This document shows positions 1 to 5,255 of a stretch of 5,255 nucleotides of DNA, piece by piece. A model generated the notes under the pieces. That model was not told the DNA's origin. It saw nothing but the letters and a program-made list of their open reading frames with translations, and searched no databases. Each line of letters opens with the position of its first letter. Position 1 is the first letter of the stretch. This DNA comes from an uncultured Phenylobacterium sp. GTDB lineage: Bacteria > Pseudomonadota > Alphaproteobacteria > Caulobacterales > Caulobacteraceae. The stretch lies in the NCBI GenBank assembly GCA_945952355.1, contig CAMFIW010000256.1:1-5255 (forward strand). Direction: 5' to 3'. A program made the position numbers and the translations under genes.

Positions 1-278
1 CCATAGTACCAACGGTTCTGGTAGTAGTAGCCGTTGTTGCGGCCCTGGTTCCAGTCGCCGTATCCATGGTCCCAGCGGCCATAGGTCTTGTCGCCTTGGT
101 CCCAGCGCCCGGTGTTGCGCGGGTCCGGGGCGGGCCGGCCATGCTGCCGTTCCCAGTTTCGGCGACGGCCGTCGTCACGGTGATCGTCGCGCGGGTCGGC
201 GTGCGCGACCGTCGCGGCCATAGCCATCGGCCCGGCCAGGATGGCCGCCGCGGCAAGGCTCAGGATCAGTCGCTTCAT
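1..278 (-). CDS. Secreted RcnB-like protein, N-terminal part (cut by window edge)
   Basis: This frame opens at ATG 278 and stays open to position 1, giving 92 complete codons with the C-terminus outside the window. A GGAG ribosome binding site (286-289) lies 7 nt before the ATG. Residues 1-27 form a clear Sec signal peptide: MKRL, a hydrophobic core rich in Ala, Leu and Ile, then an AHA/DP cleavage site near residue 27. The mature part is hydrophilic and rich in Asp, Arg, Gly, Trp and Tyr. It contains two GRWDxG units ten residues apart (about 57-62 and 67-72) and a Tyr-rich stretch near residue 84. This composition is typical of the N-terminal half of alphaproteobacterial RcnB-family periplasmic proteins, a family named for a nickel/cobalt homeostasis protein. 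The diagnostic C-terminal domain is not visible, so the family call is tentative, although export is well supported. The gene is divergent from the Sel1 gene and unrelated in function to the hfs genes. Confidence 0.62.
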   Translation of the reverse strand, partial: MKRLILSLAAAAILAGPMAMAATVAHADPRDDHRDDGRRRNWERQHGRPAPDPRNTGRWDQGDKTYGRWDHGYGDWNQGRNNGYYYQNRWYY

Positions 279-620
279 GACATGTCTCCGTCGAAGGGTC
301 CCTCGGGGACGGGGGGACCATGCAACGCACCGCCTGAACTTGACCTGAACGGAACAGCAGGCGCGGGCGTCGCGCAACCACTGTCCGGCGCCGCTCGAGG
401 CCAATCGCAGCTAAGCCCAAATCGGGCATAGTCCGTTAACCGCGCCGATACGGAGTTTTCCGCCTAGTAAATATCGTGATTTCTTCAACAATTGCGACGA
501 AAGCGCACATCGCGCGCGTTTAACTATATGTTCAGTGCGCATCGACTTTCCTGCACCCAGGAGGCCGAAAAGCAGACGCCAGAACGGTGTCGGGCGGCCT
601 GGGATTAGGGGAACGACGTC
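279..620. other. Divergent intergenic region, 342 bp
   Basis: No convincing gene lies here. The part nearest the secreted-protein gene holds a short hairpin (GTCCC-TCG-GGGAC, 298-310), probably in its 5' leader, and the 7-4-7 direct repeat at 333-350. Positions about 430-535 are noticeably AT-richer than the surroundings and are the likely promoter zone for the Sel1 gene. They contain TTAAC elements at 436-440 and 520-524. The second reads TTAACTAT, one base from the CtrA-type half site TTAACCAT, but neither has a correctly spaced partner. I could not place a convincing -35/-10 pair here. A perfect AGGAGG (559-564) has no start codon at usable distance. Confidence 0.6.
333..350 (-). promoter_or_regulatory. 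Tandem 7-4-7 direct repeat, possible response-regulator box
   Basis: Read on the minus strand the site is GTTCAGG-TCAA-GTTCAGG: two identical 7-bp units with a 4-bp spacer, so an 11-bp period. This is the geometry of sites bound by OmpR/PhoB-family response regulators as head-to-tail dimers (the pho box is 7-4-7). It begins 55 bp upstream of the secreted-protein ATG at 278, a suitable place to activate that gene. The identity of the regulator is not visible. Confidence 0.45.
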
Positions 621-890
621 ATGCTCACGAGCGTGGAATCGGAACAAATGCTGCCTTTGCCGAGCGCGGACGCCACCGGTGACGAGCTCTTCAAGCTGGG
701 TCTGCTGTACTCGACGGGCCAGGGCGGCGCGCCGCTGGACTACGTGTCGGCGCACATGCTGTTCAATCTGGCGGCCATGCGCGGCTCGACCGAAGCCAAG
801 ATCTACCGCAAGGAACTGAGCCAGGAGATGGCCTCCGACGAGGTCGCCGAAGCTCAGCGCGCCGCGCGGGAATGGCTGGCCCACGGCTGA
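621..890 (+). CDS. Small single Sel1-repeat protein
   Basis: An 89-residue protein starting at ATG 621, preceded by a good ribosome binding site (AGGGGA, 607-612) at 8-nt spacing. A second ATG at codon 10 has no comparable site. Residues about 22-59 form one Sel1-like unit: LFKLGLLYSTGQG, then an SAHMLFNLAAMRG helix. This follows the Sel1 pattern A/L-x-x-LG-x-x-Y-x-x-G-x-G ... A-x-x-x-x-x-x-AA-x-x-G. Residues 60-89 form a charged, probably helical tail (YRKEL...REWLA). There is no signal peptide or membrane segment, so it is probably cytoplasmic. Sel1/TPR-like repeats usually mediate protein-protein contacts, and a single repeat suggests a small adaptor, but the partner is unknown. It converges on hfsD with 27 bp between the ends, and nothing in the sequence ties it to holdfast synthesis. 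Confidence 0.85.
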   Translation: MLTSVESEQMLPLPSADATGDELFKLGLLYSTGQGGAPLDYVSAHMLFNLAAMRGSTEAKIYRKELSQEMASDEVAEAQRAAREWLAHG

Positions 891-922
891 GGCCTCGGCC
901 GATCGTCGCGCCCCGCCTCAGC
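886..922. repeat. Inverted repeat spanning both convergent stop codons
   Basis: GCTGAGGC (886-893) and GCCTCAGC (915-922) are perfect 8-bp inverted repeats separated by 21 nt. Each arm contains a stop codon: TGA 888-890 of the Sel1 gene on plus, and TGA 920-918 of hfsD on minus. The stem is GC-rich but no T-tract follows on either strand, so it is not a classical intrinsic terminator. It may act as a shared 3'-end structure for the two convergent transcripts. Confidence 0.4.
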
Positions 923-1682
923 GGGTCGTGCGGCCGACGGCGTAGCTGAAGCCGAGCTGCAACGGCGACATGTCGCGGATGTACTGCTGGACCGCCAGAT
1001 TGGCGTTGGCGACTCCGCTCTTCGGCACATAGACGATGTCGAACCGGCGCAGGGGCACCAGATCTGCCGCGCCGGATTTCAAACCCCGCTTCAAATTGAC
1101 CCTGCGGATCATGCCGCGCCCGTCCGGTCCACGCCGGATGATGATCACGTCCGTCCGGCCGGCCGTGTTCACGAAGTCGCCGGCCTGGATGATGGCGCGC
1201 AGAGCGTCGCCGTCGCCGACCAGATCATAGACTCCCGGATTGCGCACCTCGCCGCCGACGAACACCTTGAGCGGGGCGGCGCGCGGACTGACCTCCACCT
1301 CGGGCCTAAGGAGCTGGCTGGCATAGGCTTCTCCCAAGGTGGCGCGCAAATCGTCCACCGTACGGTCCGCCGCCATGACGGCGCCGATCAGGGGCAGGGT
1401 GATGCGGCCGTCCGGCTGCACCACCACGGTCTTGCTGAGCTCGGGCGCCGTCGGCAGGGTCACCTCGATCTCGTCGCCCGGATAGAAGCGATAGGGCGGC
1501 TCGTAGTCGCTCCAGCTCGCATAGGGGATGTCGCCGAAGGTGCTCGGGCCCGCGCCGGGCGGGGCCGGCTCGTCGCGAACGCCGAGCAGGTCCATGTGGG
1601 GAAGGTGTCGTCCGCCGCAGCCGGCCAGGGCCAGGCCGACGAGGGCCAGCGGGACAAGGCGGAAAGTGCGGGTGGCGAGCAT
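918..1682 (-). CDS. hfsD: Outer-membrane polysaccharide export lipoprotein, HfsD-like (Wza/OPX family)
   Basis: A 254-residue protein from ATG 1682. Residues 1-22 are a lipoprotein signal: a basic N-terminus, a hydrophobic core and lipobox LAGC with Cys22 as the lipidated residue. Gly at +2 fits outer-membrane sorting. Residues about 62-134 form the polysaccharide export domain (YRFYPGDEIEV, then QPDGRITLPLIG). Residues about 137-190 form an SLBB domain (VFVGGEVRNPGVYDL). Full-length Wza has two SLBB domains and a long C-terminal helix; here there is one SLBB and a short tail, as in short OPX proteins. The role is to export polymer across the outer membrane. The start is set by the signal peptide. 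No Shine-Dalgarno sequence lies upstream, so translation may be leaderless. It is divergent from hfsA, and a CtrA-like box sits 23-38 bp upstream of the ATG. The frame is open far upstream into hfsA antisense, but that extension is not coding. The OPX function is secure; the hfs assignment rests on gene order. Confidence 0.88.
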   Translation of the reverse strand: MLATRTFRLVPLALVGLALAGCGGRHLPHMDLLGVRDEPAPPGAGPSTFGDIPYASWSDYEPPYRFYPGDEIEVTLPTAPELSKTVVVQPDGRITLPLIGAVMAADRTVDDLRATLGEAYASQLLRPEVEVSPRAAPLKVFVGGEVRNPGVYDLVGDGDALRAIIQAGDFVNTAGRTDVIIIRRGPDGRGMIRRVNLKRGLKSGAADLVPLRRFDIVYVPKSGVANANLAVQQYIRDMSPLQLGFSYAVGRTTR

Positions 1683-1704
1683 GGCGGAAAGGTTAAGGAG
1701 AATG

Positions 1705-1720
1705 GGTAATGGATCGTTAA
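1705..1720 (-). promoter_or_regulatory. CtrA-like box in the hfsD/hfsA divergent region
   Basis: On the minus strand this reads TTAA-CGATCCA-TTACC, matching the CtrA consensus TTAA-N7-TTAAC at 8 of 9 defined bases. A further TTAACC lies at 1691-1696 on the same strand. If hfsD is transcribed from close to its ATG (no Shine-Dalgarno is present), the box falls at roughly -20 to -37, overlapping the -35 region as in known CtrA-activated promoters. Relative to the predicted hfsA start it is centred near -52. Confidence 0.5.
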
Positions 1721-1729
1721 TCGTACCCG

Positions 1730-1757
1730 GCGACGGTTCGCCCGTAAGGGCTAGAAC
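1730..1757 (+). promoter_or_regulatory. Sigma-73-type promoter of hfsA
   Basis: The -10 element GCTAGAAC (1750-1757) fits the Caulobacter housekeeping consensus GCTANAWC at every defined base. The -35 element GCGACGG (1730-1736) matches TTGACGS at 5 of 7 bases, and the 13-nt spacer lies in the usual 10-14 range. Transcription would begin at about 1764-1767, only a few nucleotides before the ATG at 1770. This agrees with the absence of a Shine-Dalgarno sequence and suggests a near-leaderless mRNA. Confidence 0.6.
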
Positions 1758-1762
1758 GGTCG

Positions 1763-1767
1763 GATTC
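1763..1767. promoter_or_regulatory. GANTC (CcrM-type) methylation site at the hfsA start
   Basis: GATTC lies between the predicted -10 element and the hfsA ATG, overlapping the predicted transcription start. In Caulobacter, CcrM methylates GANTC, and GcrA acts with sigma-73 at promoters carrying such sites. Regulation here is inferred from position only. Confidence 0.45.
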
Positions 1768-1769
1768 TC

Positions 1770-3260
1770 ATGGCGGCGCCAGGCGTTTGGACAGATCAGC
1801 CGCGGGGCGCCCCGTCGAGCCTTGCTCGGCTGCGCTATGGACCGACCGACATCGCCGCCCTGATGTGGCGCGAGCGCTGGCTCATGCTGGCCGTCTTCGC
1901 CGCGATCTTCGTTCTGGGTCTTGCGGCGGCCCTGACCCTCAAGACCAAGTACCCGGCCTATTCCAGCGTTCTCGTGCGGCTCGGCCAGGAATACGTCTAC
2001 GAGCCCAGGGCGGGCGACGCGGCTCGCGGCGCCGTGCCCGACTCGGACCAGCTCATCCAGTCGGAGACCGAGATCCTCGGCTCGGCCCAACTGAAACAAC
2101 AGGTGATCGAACGGCTCGGGCTGGCCGCCATCTTCCCCGACATGGCCGCCAAGTACGCCAGCGCCGATCCGGCCCAGAAGAAAAAGATCATGGCCCAGGC
2201 GGTCCACGCCATGGAGACCGCCACCAAGATGGAGACCGCACCGGACGTGCCGATCATCAAGATCAGCTACGAGGCTGACGACCCGGACCGCGCGGCCAAG
2301 GTGTTGAACACTCTGCTTGAGGAATATCTCAGTTACCGCCGCTCGGTGCTCGGCGGGGTGGACGCACCAGCCCTGGAGCAACAACGCAGCGCCTTCGAAG
2401 CGCGCCTGGCCGACGTCGACCGCGCCTATGGCGACTTCCTGACGGCCAACAACATCGGGGACTTCGTGGCTGAGAAGGCCTCGCTGTCTCAGTTGCAGGC
2501 CCAGATCGAGCAACAGAGTCTGGCCAATGATGCGCAGCTGCGCGACCGCATGGGTCGCCTCGCGACGTTGAGCGGCCAGCTTGCGGGGGTCGCCCCGGAA
2601 ATTGGCCTCTATCGCGACATCTCCAGCGCCGCCAACGACAAGCTCGCCGCCCTCAAGGTGCAGCGCGAGGACCTGCTGTCGCGCTATCGCAACGACTCGC
2701 GGCCGGTTCAGGAGCTCGACGCCCAGATCGCGCAGCTCGAGGCGGGGATGAACGCCGGCCGCACCCGGGGCGATGGGGCCAAGCGCATGGGGGTCAATCC
2801 AGTCTATCAGACGATCCAGACCGAGAAGATCCAGCTCACGGCCGAGGTCGCGGCCCTGAAGCAGGCCTCGGCCGCCCTTTCCGGACAACTCGACGACTTG
2901 TCCAAGCGCCGGTTGAAGCTCGCGGCGCTGGAGCCGAAATTCCAGGAGCTAAGCCTCGACCGCGAGGTCCTCCAGGCCAATGTGCGCGACCTGACGGTGA
3001 AGGAAGAGCAGGGGCGCGCCGCCCAGGGGCTCGTCACCAAGGCGAGCGACAACATCCGCGTGGTCAGCCGCGCCACACCGCCGGTGAAGGGCAAGAGCCT
3101 GAAGAAGCCGGTGGCGATCCTGGCCCTGCTGTTCGCCGCCTTCACCGCGCTGTGCGTGGGCCTGGTCCGCGCGCTTCTGCGGCCGGGCCTGGCGACGCCG
3201 GCCTCGGCGGAGCGCACCTACGACCTGCCGGTCCTGGCGACCGCGCCGCTGAAGGTGTGA
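1770..3260 (+). CDS. hfsA: Polysaccharide co-polymerase (Wzz family), HfsA-like
   Basis: A 496-residue inner-membrane protein. Residues about 22-37 are the basic cytoplasmic lead-in (RLRYGPTDIAALMWRERW) and TM1 spans about 38-57. The N-terminal Wzz domain follows, with ISYEADDPDRAAKVLN near 162-177. Residues about 195-420 are a long periplasmic region dominated by coiled coil, including YRNDSRPVQELDAQIAQLE near 306-324, a motif common to this family. TM2 spans about 448-468, preceded by a short Pro/Lys segment (TPPVKGKSLKKP), and a 28-residue cytoplasmic tail ends LPVLATAPLKV. There is no fused kinase domain; the kinase-like partner is the next gene, as in split co-polymerase systems. The protein should govern chain length or couple polymerisation to export. 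The ATG at 1770 is chosen for position relative to TM1 and the promoter; no Shine-Dalgarno sequence is present. The co-polymerase call is firm and the symbol rests on synteny. Confidence 0.88.
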   Translation: MAAPGVWTDQPRGAPSSLARLRYGPTDIAALMWRERWLMLAVFAAIFVLGLAAALTLKTKYPAYSSVLVRLGQEYVYEPRAGDAARGAVPDSDQLIQSETEILGSAQLKQQVIERLGLAAIFPDMAAKYASADPAQKKKIMAQAVHAMETATKMETAPDVPIIKISYEADDPDRAAKVLNTLLEEYLSYRRSVLGGVDAPALEQQRSAFEARLADVDRAYGDFLTANNIGDFVAEKASLSQLQAQIEQQSLANDAQLRDRMGRLATLSGQLAGVAPEIGLYRDISSAANDKLAALKVQREDLLSRYRNDSRPVQELDAQIAQLEAGMNAGRTRGDGAKRMGVNPVYQTIQTEKIQLTAEVAALKQASAALSGQLDDLSKRRLKLAALEPKFQELSLDREVLQANVRDLTVKEEQGRAAQGLVTKASDNIRVVSRATPPVKGKSLKKPVAILALLFAAFTALCVGLVRALLRPGLATPASAERTYDLPVLATAPLKV

Positions 3261-3269
3261 GGCGCTTTA

Positions 3270-3312
3270 CAAACCTGGCGGGGGGCGTACCCGTTCGTCC
3301 CTGGCCGGTTTG
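3270..3312 (+). repeat. Hairpin between hfsA and hfsB
   Basis: CAAACC-T-GGC (3270-3279) pairs with GCC-GGTTTG (3304-3312), leaving a single bulged T. After one G/G mismatch, 3281-3287 pairs with 3296-3302 (two G-U pairs), leaving an 8-nt loop at 3288-3295. This gives about 16 base pairs in the 90-bp gap between the hfsA stop and the hfsB ATG. No T-tract follows, so it is more likely an mRNA-stabilising or partial-termination element than a strong terminator. Confidence 0.5.
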
Positions 3313-3350
3313 CAGTTAGCTTGGGCCGTGCGCGTGCGGCGATTCGAGAC

Positions 3351-4052
3351 ATGGTGGATTTGAGCGCCGAGATGGGGGAGCTGTGGCGGGCGCTCGGCGC
3401 GTCCGCGCCCGGTCGCGCGCGCATCGTCCAGGTGGTTGCCGCACGTCGAGGGGAGGGAACCTCGACCGTGGCCCGCGAACTGGCGCTGCACGCCGCCGGC
3501 CGCCAAAGGCGCACCACCTGGTTGGTCGACCTGGATCTCGCCACCTCGCCGCAGCAGGCCGCTATCGCGGCCGAGCCGGAGCGCTATGGCGCGCTTGGCG
3601 ACGCCGCCGCAGCCAGCCCTGACGGGTCGGTCTTCTACACCGTGCAGCCGCCGACCCGGACGGCCGATGGGACGGCCTGGCCCGACGCGGGTTTTCTCAC
3701 CGCCCAGCAGGTCGGCCCGGCGCGCCTTTGGGTGACCCGGTTTCGGCGCGAGGTGATGCAGCCGGGCCAAACGGTACACGTCCTGCCACACGGCCACTAT
3801 TGGGCCGCCCTGGCCCGCCACTGCGACCTCATCGTCGTCGACTGCCCTTCGATCGACCGGTCCAAGGCGGCGCTCACGCTCGCGCCCTTCATGGACCAGA
3901 CCGTACTGGTGGTCGCCGCCGAGCAGGCGGACGTGAAGGCGCCGGCCGCCTTGCGCGACGCGATCGGCGAGGCCGGCGGCAAGGTGGCGGGCCTGTTCCT
4001 CAATCGCTTGACCGCGGAGCCGCCCGGCTTCCTGAAGGCGCTCGGCCTGTGA
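3351..4052 (+). CDS. hfsB: HfsB-like BY-kinase-related ATPase with degenerate Walker A
   Basis: A 233-residue cytoplasmic P-loop protein of the CpsD/CapB (BY-kinase, MinD-like) fold. Residues 25-41 read IVQVVAARRGEGTSTVA; the family form is GEGKST, so the Walker A lysine is replaced by Thr37. Residues 57-63 (WLVDLDL) correspond to Walker A' (usually LLIDADL). Residues 160-167 (LIVVDCPS) are Walker B. Residues 184-189 (TVLVVA) and 213-220 (AGLFLNRL) are the remaining core strands. The C-terminus ends shortly after and lacks the tyrosine cluster that BY-kinases autophosphorylate, so it is probably a regulatory partner of HfsA rather than a tyrosine kinase. The ATG at 3351 is preferred over TTG 3321, which lies just after the hairpin; neither has a good Shine-Dalgarno sequence. 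The stop overlaps the hfsC GTG, implying translational coupling. The fold is secure; the activity is uncertain. Confidence 0.82.
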   Translation: MVDLSAEMGELWRALGASAPGRARIVQVVAARRGEGTSTVARELALHAAGRQRRTTWLVDLDLATSPQQAAIAAEPERYGALGDAAAASPDGSVFYTVQPPTRTADGTAWPDAGFLTAQQVGPARLWVTRFRREVMQPGQTVHVLPHGHYWAALARHCDLIVVDCPSIDRSKAALTLAPFMDQTVLVVAAEQADVKAPAALRDAIGEAGGKVAGLFLNRLTAEPPGFLKALGL

Positions 4053-5209
4053 TCGTCTGGGCCGAACCGGCGGCCCGCCCCGGCGCTTCGCCAACCCCAT
4101 TGCGCGCGTTCGCCTTCGGGGCCTCGGTCTTCATCATCCTGATCTTCAGCCAGGCGTGGGTGTTCCCCATCCTCGGCGACAAGGGGGACCCGTCGGCCAG
4201 CGGCCTGGTGCGCGCCCTGTTCCTGCCGGCCTATGCGGCGGCGCTGTTCCTGCTCGCCCTTGCGCCTTTGCGCACGGCCGCGGCCGCGGTCCGCCAGCCC
4301 TTTCTGCTGATGCTCCTGGCGCTGGTCGCCGTGTCGCTGCTCTGGTCGGTGGAGCCGGACCAGACCATCCGCCGGGTGGTGGCGCTCTACATGACCACCC
4401 TGGGCGGCGTGGTGTTGGGCGCCCGCTACCGGTGGGCGGACCTAGCCGAGGTCCTGGCCTGCGCCTACGCGATCCTGATCGCCATCGCGATCGTCGTCAG
4501 CCTCGTCGTGCCCTCGATCGGGGTCATGCACGAGCTGTTCCCGGGGGCCTGGCGCGGCGTCTGGACCGAGAAGAACGATCTTGGCGGCCATATGAGCCTC
4601 GGCTTCTGTATCCTGGCCGGCGCGGCCATGCTCAATCCGAAGCGGGCGAGGCTGTGGTGGCCGTTCGCGGGCCTGGCGATCTTCCTGATCCTCATGTCGA
4701 CCTCCAAGACCTCGCTGGTCTCCGTCGCCATAGGCGTGGGCGCCCTGATGTTCGTGGTGCTGGTTCGCCGTGGACCGGTGGCGGGCGTCGCCGCGACCTG
4801 GCTGGGCGTGGTCGGCATCGCGGTGGTGGCGGCGGCGGCCCTGTTCGCGTCGGACGTCCTGCTGGGTCTCCTCGGAAAGGACGCCACCCTGACCGGACGG
4901 ACCAAGATCTGGGCGGCGATTCTCCGGCAGATCCATGAACGGCCCTGGACCGGGTTCGGCTATGGCGCGGTCTGGGACGAGACGGGCGCCTGGGGGCCCC
5001 TGGCCTGGATCGTGAAGGACGCCGGGTTCCGGCCGCACCACGCCCACAACGCATGGCTCGAACAGTGGCTGGGGCTCGGCCTTGGCGGCCTCGTGCTCTT
5101 CGCCCTGACCTACGCCCAGACCCTGGTCGCCGCGATCGTCGCGGCCTATCGGGACAAGGGCGCCTATCTCGCCCTGCCGTTTCTCGTCGTCTACAGCCTG
5201 ATGTCACTG
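4049..5209 (+). CDS. hfsC: Wzy-type polysaccharide polymerase, HfsC-like (3' end missing)
   Basis: The GTG start at 4049 overlaps the hfsB stop (GTGA), the usual arrangement for coupled translation. The 387 genuine codons encode a polytopic inner-membrane protein: hydrophobic segments begin near residue 20 and recur to the end. It carries O-antigen ligase/polymerase (Wzy_C) signatures: a KNDLGGHM segment (175-182) after a Gly/Trp-rich lead, TGRTKIW (282-288), GFGYGAVW in the large periplasmic loop, and HHAHNAWLEQWLGLG (330-344) with the conserved His and Asn. The role is to join lipid-linked repeat units at the periplasmic face. Family members of this type are about 400-430 residues, so roughly the last 20-40 are missing. 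The frame stays open to 5255, but codons from 5210 onward are sequencing adapter. In Caulobacter, HfsC is redundant with a second polymerase, HfsI. The related ligase family (WaaL) shares the fold; context favours a polymerase. Confidence 0.85.
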
Positions 5210-5255
5210 CTGTCTCTTATACACATCTCCGAGCCCACGAGACTAGGCATGATCT
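5210..5255 (+). other. Untrimmed Nextera (Tn5) adapter and i7 index: artefact
   Basis: Positions 5210-5228 read CTGTCTCTTATACACATCT, exactly the 19-bp Tn5 mosaic end used in Nextera libraries. Positions 5229-5243 (CCGAGCCCACGAGAC) are the remainder of the i7-side transposase adapter. Positions 5244-5251 (TAGGCATG) are an 8-base index that I recognise as Nextera N706, and 5252-5255 (ATCT) begin the P7 sequence. It is synthetic sequence at a contig end, not a natural transposon. In the hfsC frame it encodes LSLIHISEPTRLGMI. Confidence 0.98.

Noticed and set aside
10..36. Inverted repeat CAACGG-N15-CCGTTG
   Set aside because: It lies inside the coding sequence, is only 6 bp per arm, and arises from the Tyr/Asn-rich codons.
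67..107. 11-bp direct repeat TGGTCCCAGCG, 30 bp apart
   Set aside because: It simply encodes the repeated GRWD residues of the secreted protein, so it is protein-level repetition rather than a DNA element.
535..819. Plus-strand frame from GTG 535 containing the AGGAGG at 559-564
   Set aside because: It overlaps the Sel1 gene in another frame and its product is Arg/Cys-rich with no family features. The AGGAGG has no start codon at suitable distance.
411..884. Minus-strand open frame of 157 codons across the Sel1 gene
   Set aside because: It is largely antisense to the Sel1 protein, whose frame has a ribosome binding site and recognisable repeat. The antisense product shows no family features.
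1683..2888. Long open minus-strand extension upstream of the hfsD signal peptide
   Set aside because: It runs antisense to the well-supported hfsA coding sequence, has no domain-like content, and the lipoprotein signal peptide fixes the hfsD start at 1682. Open antisense frames are expected at this GC content.
3321..3350. TTG at 3321 as the hfsB start
   Set aside because: No ribosome binding site precedes it, and the hairpin ends only 8 nt upstream. ATG 3351 gives a protein that starts like family members.
4442..5047. Minus-strand open frames opposite hfsC
   Set aside because: They are antisense to a clear Wzy-family membrane protein and have Arg/Pro/Gly/His-rich composition typical of shadow frames.
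5210..5228. Tn5/IS50 mosaic end as a natural transposon terminus
   Set aside because: It is followed directly by commercial adapter, an 8-base index and the first P7 bases, so it is a library artefact.

Overview
The window is high-GC alphaproteobacterial DNA, most probably from the Caulobacteraceae (Caulobacter, Phenylobacterium, Brevundimonas or a relative). The main evidence is the run of genes hfsD / hfsA-hfsB-hfsC, which matches the export and polymerisation part of the holdfast polysaccharide locus of Caulobacter crescentus. Caulobacter-type regulatory signals support this: a good match to the housekeeping sigma-73 promoter, a near-consensus CtrA box and GANTC (CcrM methylation) sites. 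The genus cannot be fixed from sequence reading alone, and a related Wzx/Wzy exopolysaccharide cluster remains possible.

Layout. Positions 1-278 (minus) hold the N-terminal part of a secreted RcnB-like protein that runs off the left edge. Positions 279-620 are a divergent intergenic region with a 7-4-7 direct repeat of the kind bound by OmpR/PhoB-family response regulators. Positions 621-890 (plus) encode a small single-repeat Sel1-like protein. It converges on hfsD (918-1682, minus), an outer-membrane polysaccharide export lipoprotein. An 87-bp divergent region (1683-1769) carries the promoter signals. It is followed by hfsA (1770-3260, polysaccharide co-polymerase), hfsB (3351-4052, BY-kinase-like ATPase without the Walker A lysine) and hfsC (4049-5209, Wzy-type polymerase, 3' end missing), all on the plus strand.

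How the genes work together. In a Wzx/Wzy-dependent pathway, lipid-linked repeat units are polymerised at the periplasmic face by the Wzy protein (HfsC). The co-polymerase (HfsA), with its cytoplasmic partner (HfsB), controls or couples this step, and the polymer leaves through the outer-membrane export protein (HfsD). Glycosyltransferases and the flippase are not in the window.

Artefact. The last 46 bases (5210-5255) are not genomic. They are the Nextera transposase mosaic end, the i7-side adapter, an 8-base index (TAGGCATG) and the first four bases of P7. They mark a contig end with untrimmed adapter and add a false C-terminal peptide to hfsC.

I found no evidence of a previously undescribed system. 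The points most worth checking are the adapter chimera, the degenerate HfsB nucleotide-binding loop, the compact CtrA/sigma-73/GANTC control region between hfsD and hfsA, and a strong hairpin between hfsA and hfsB.
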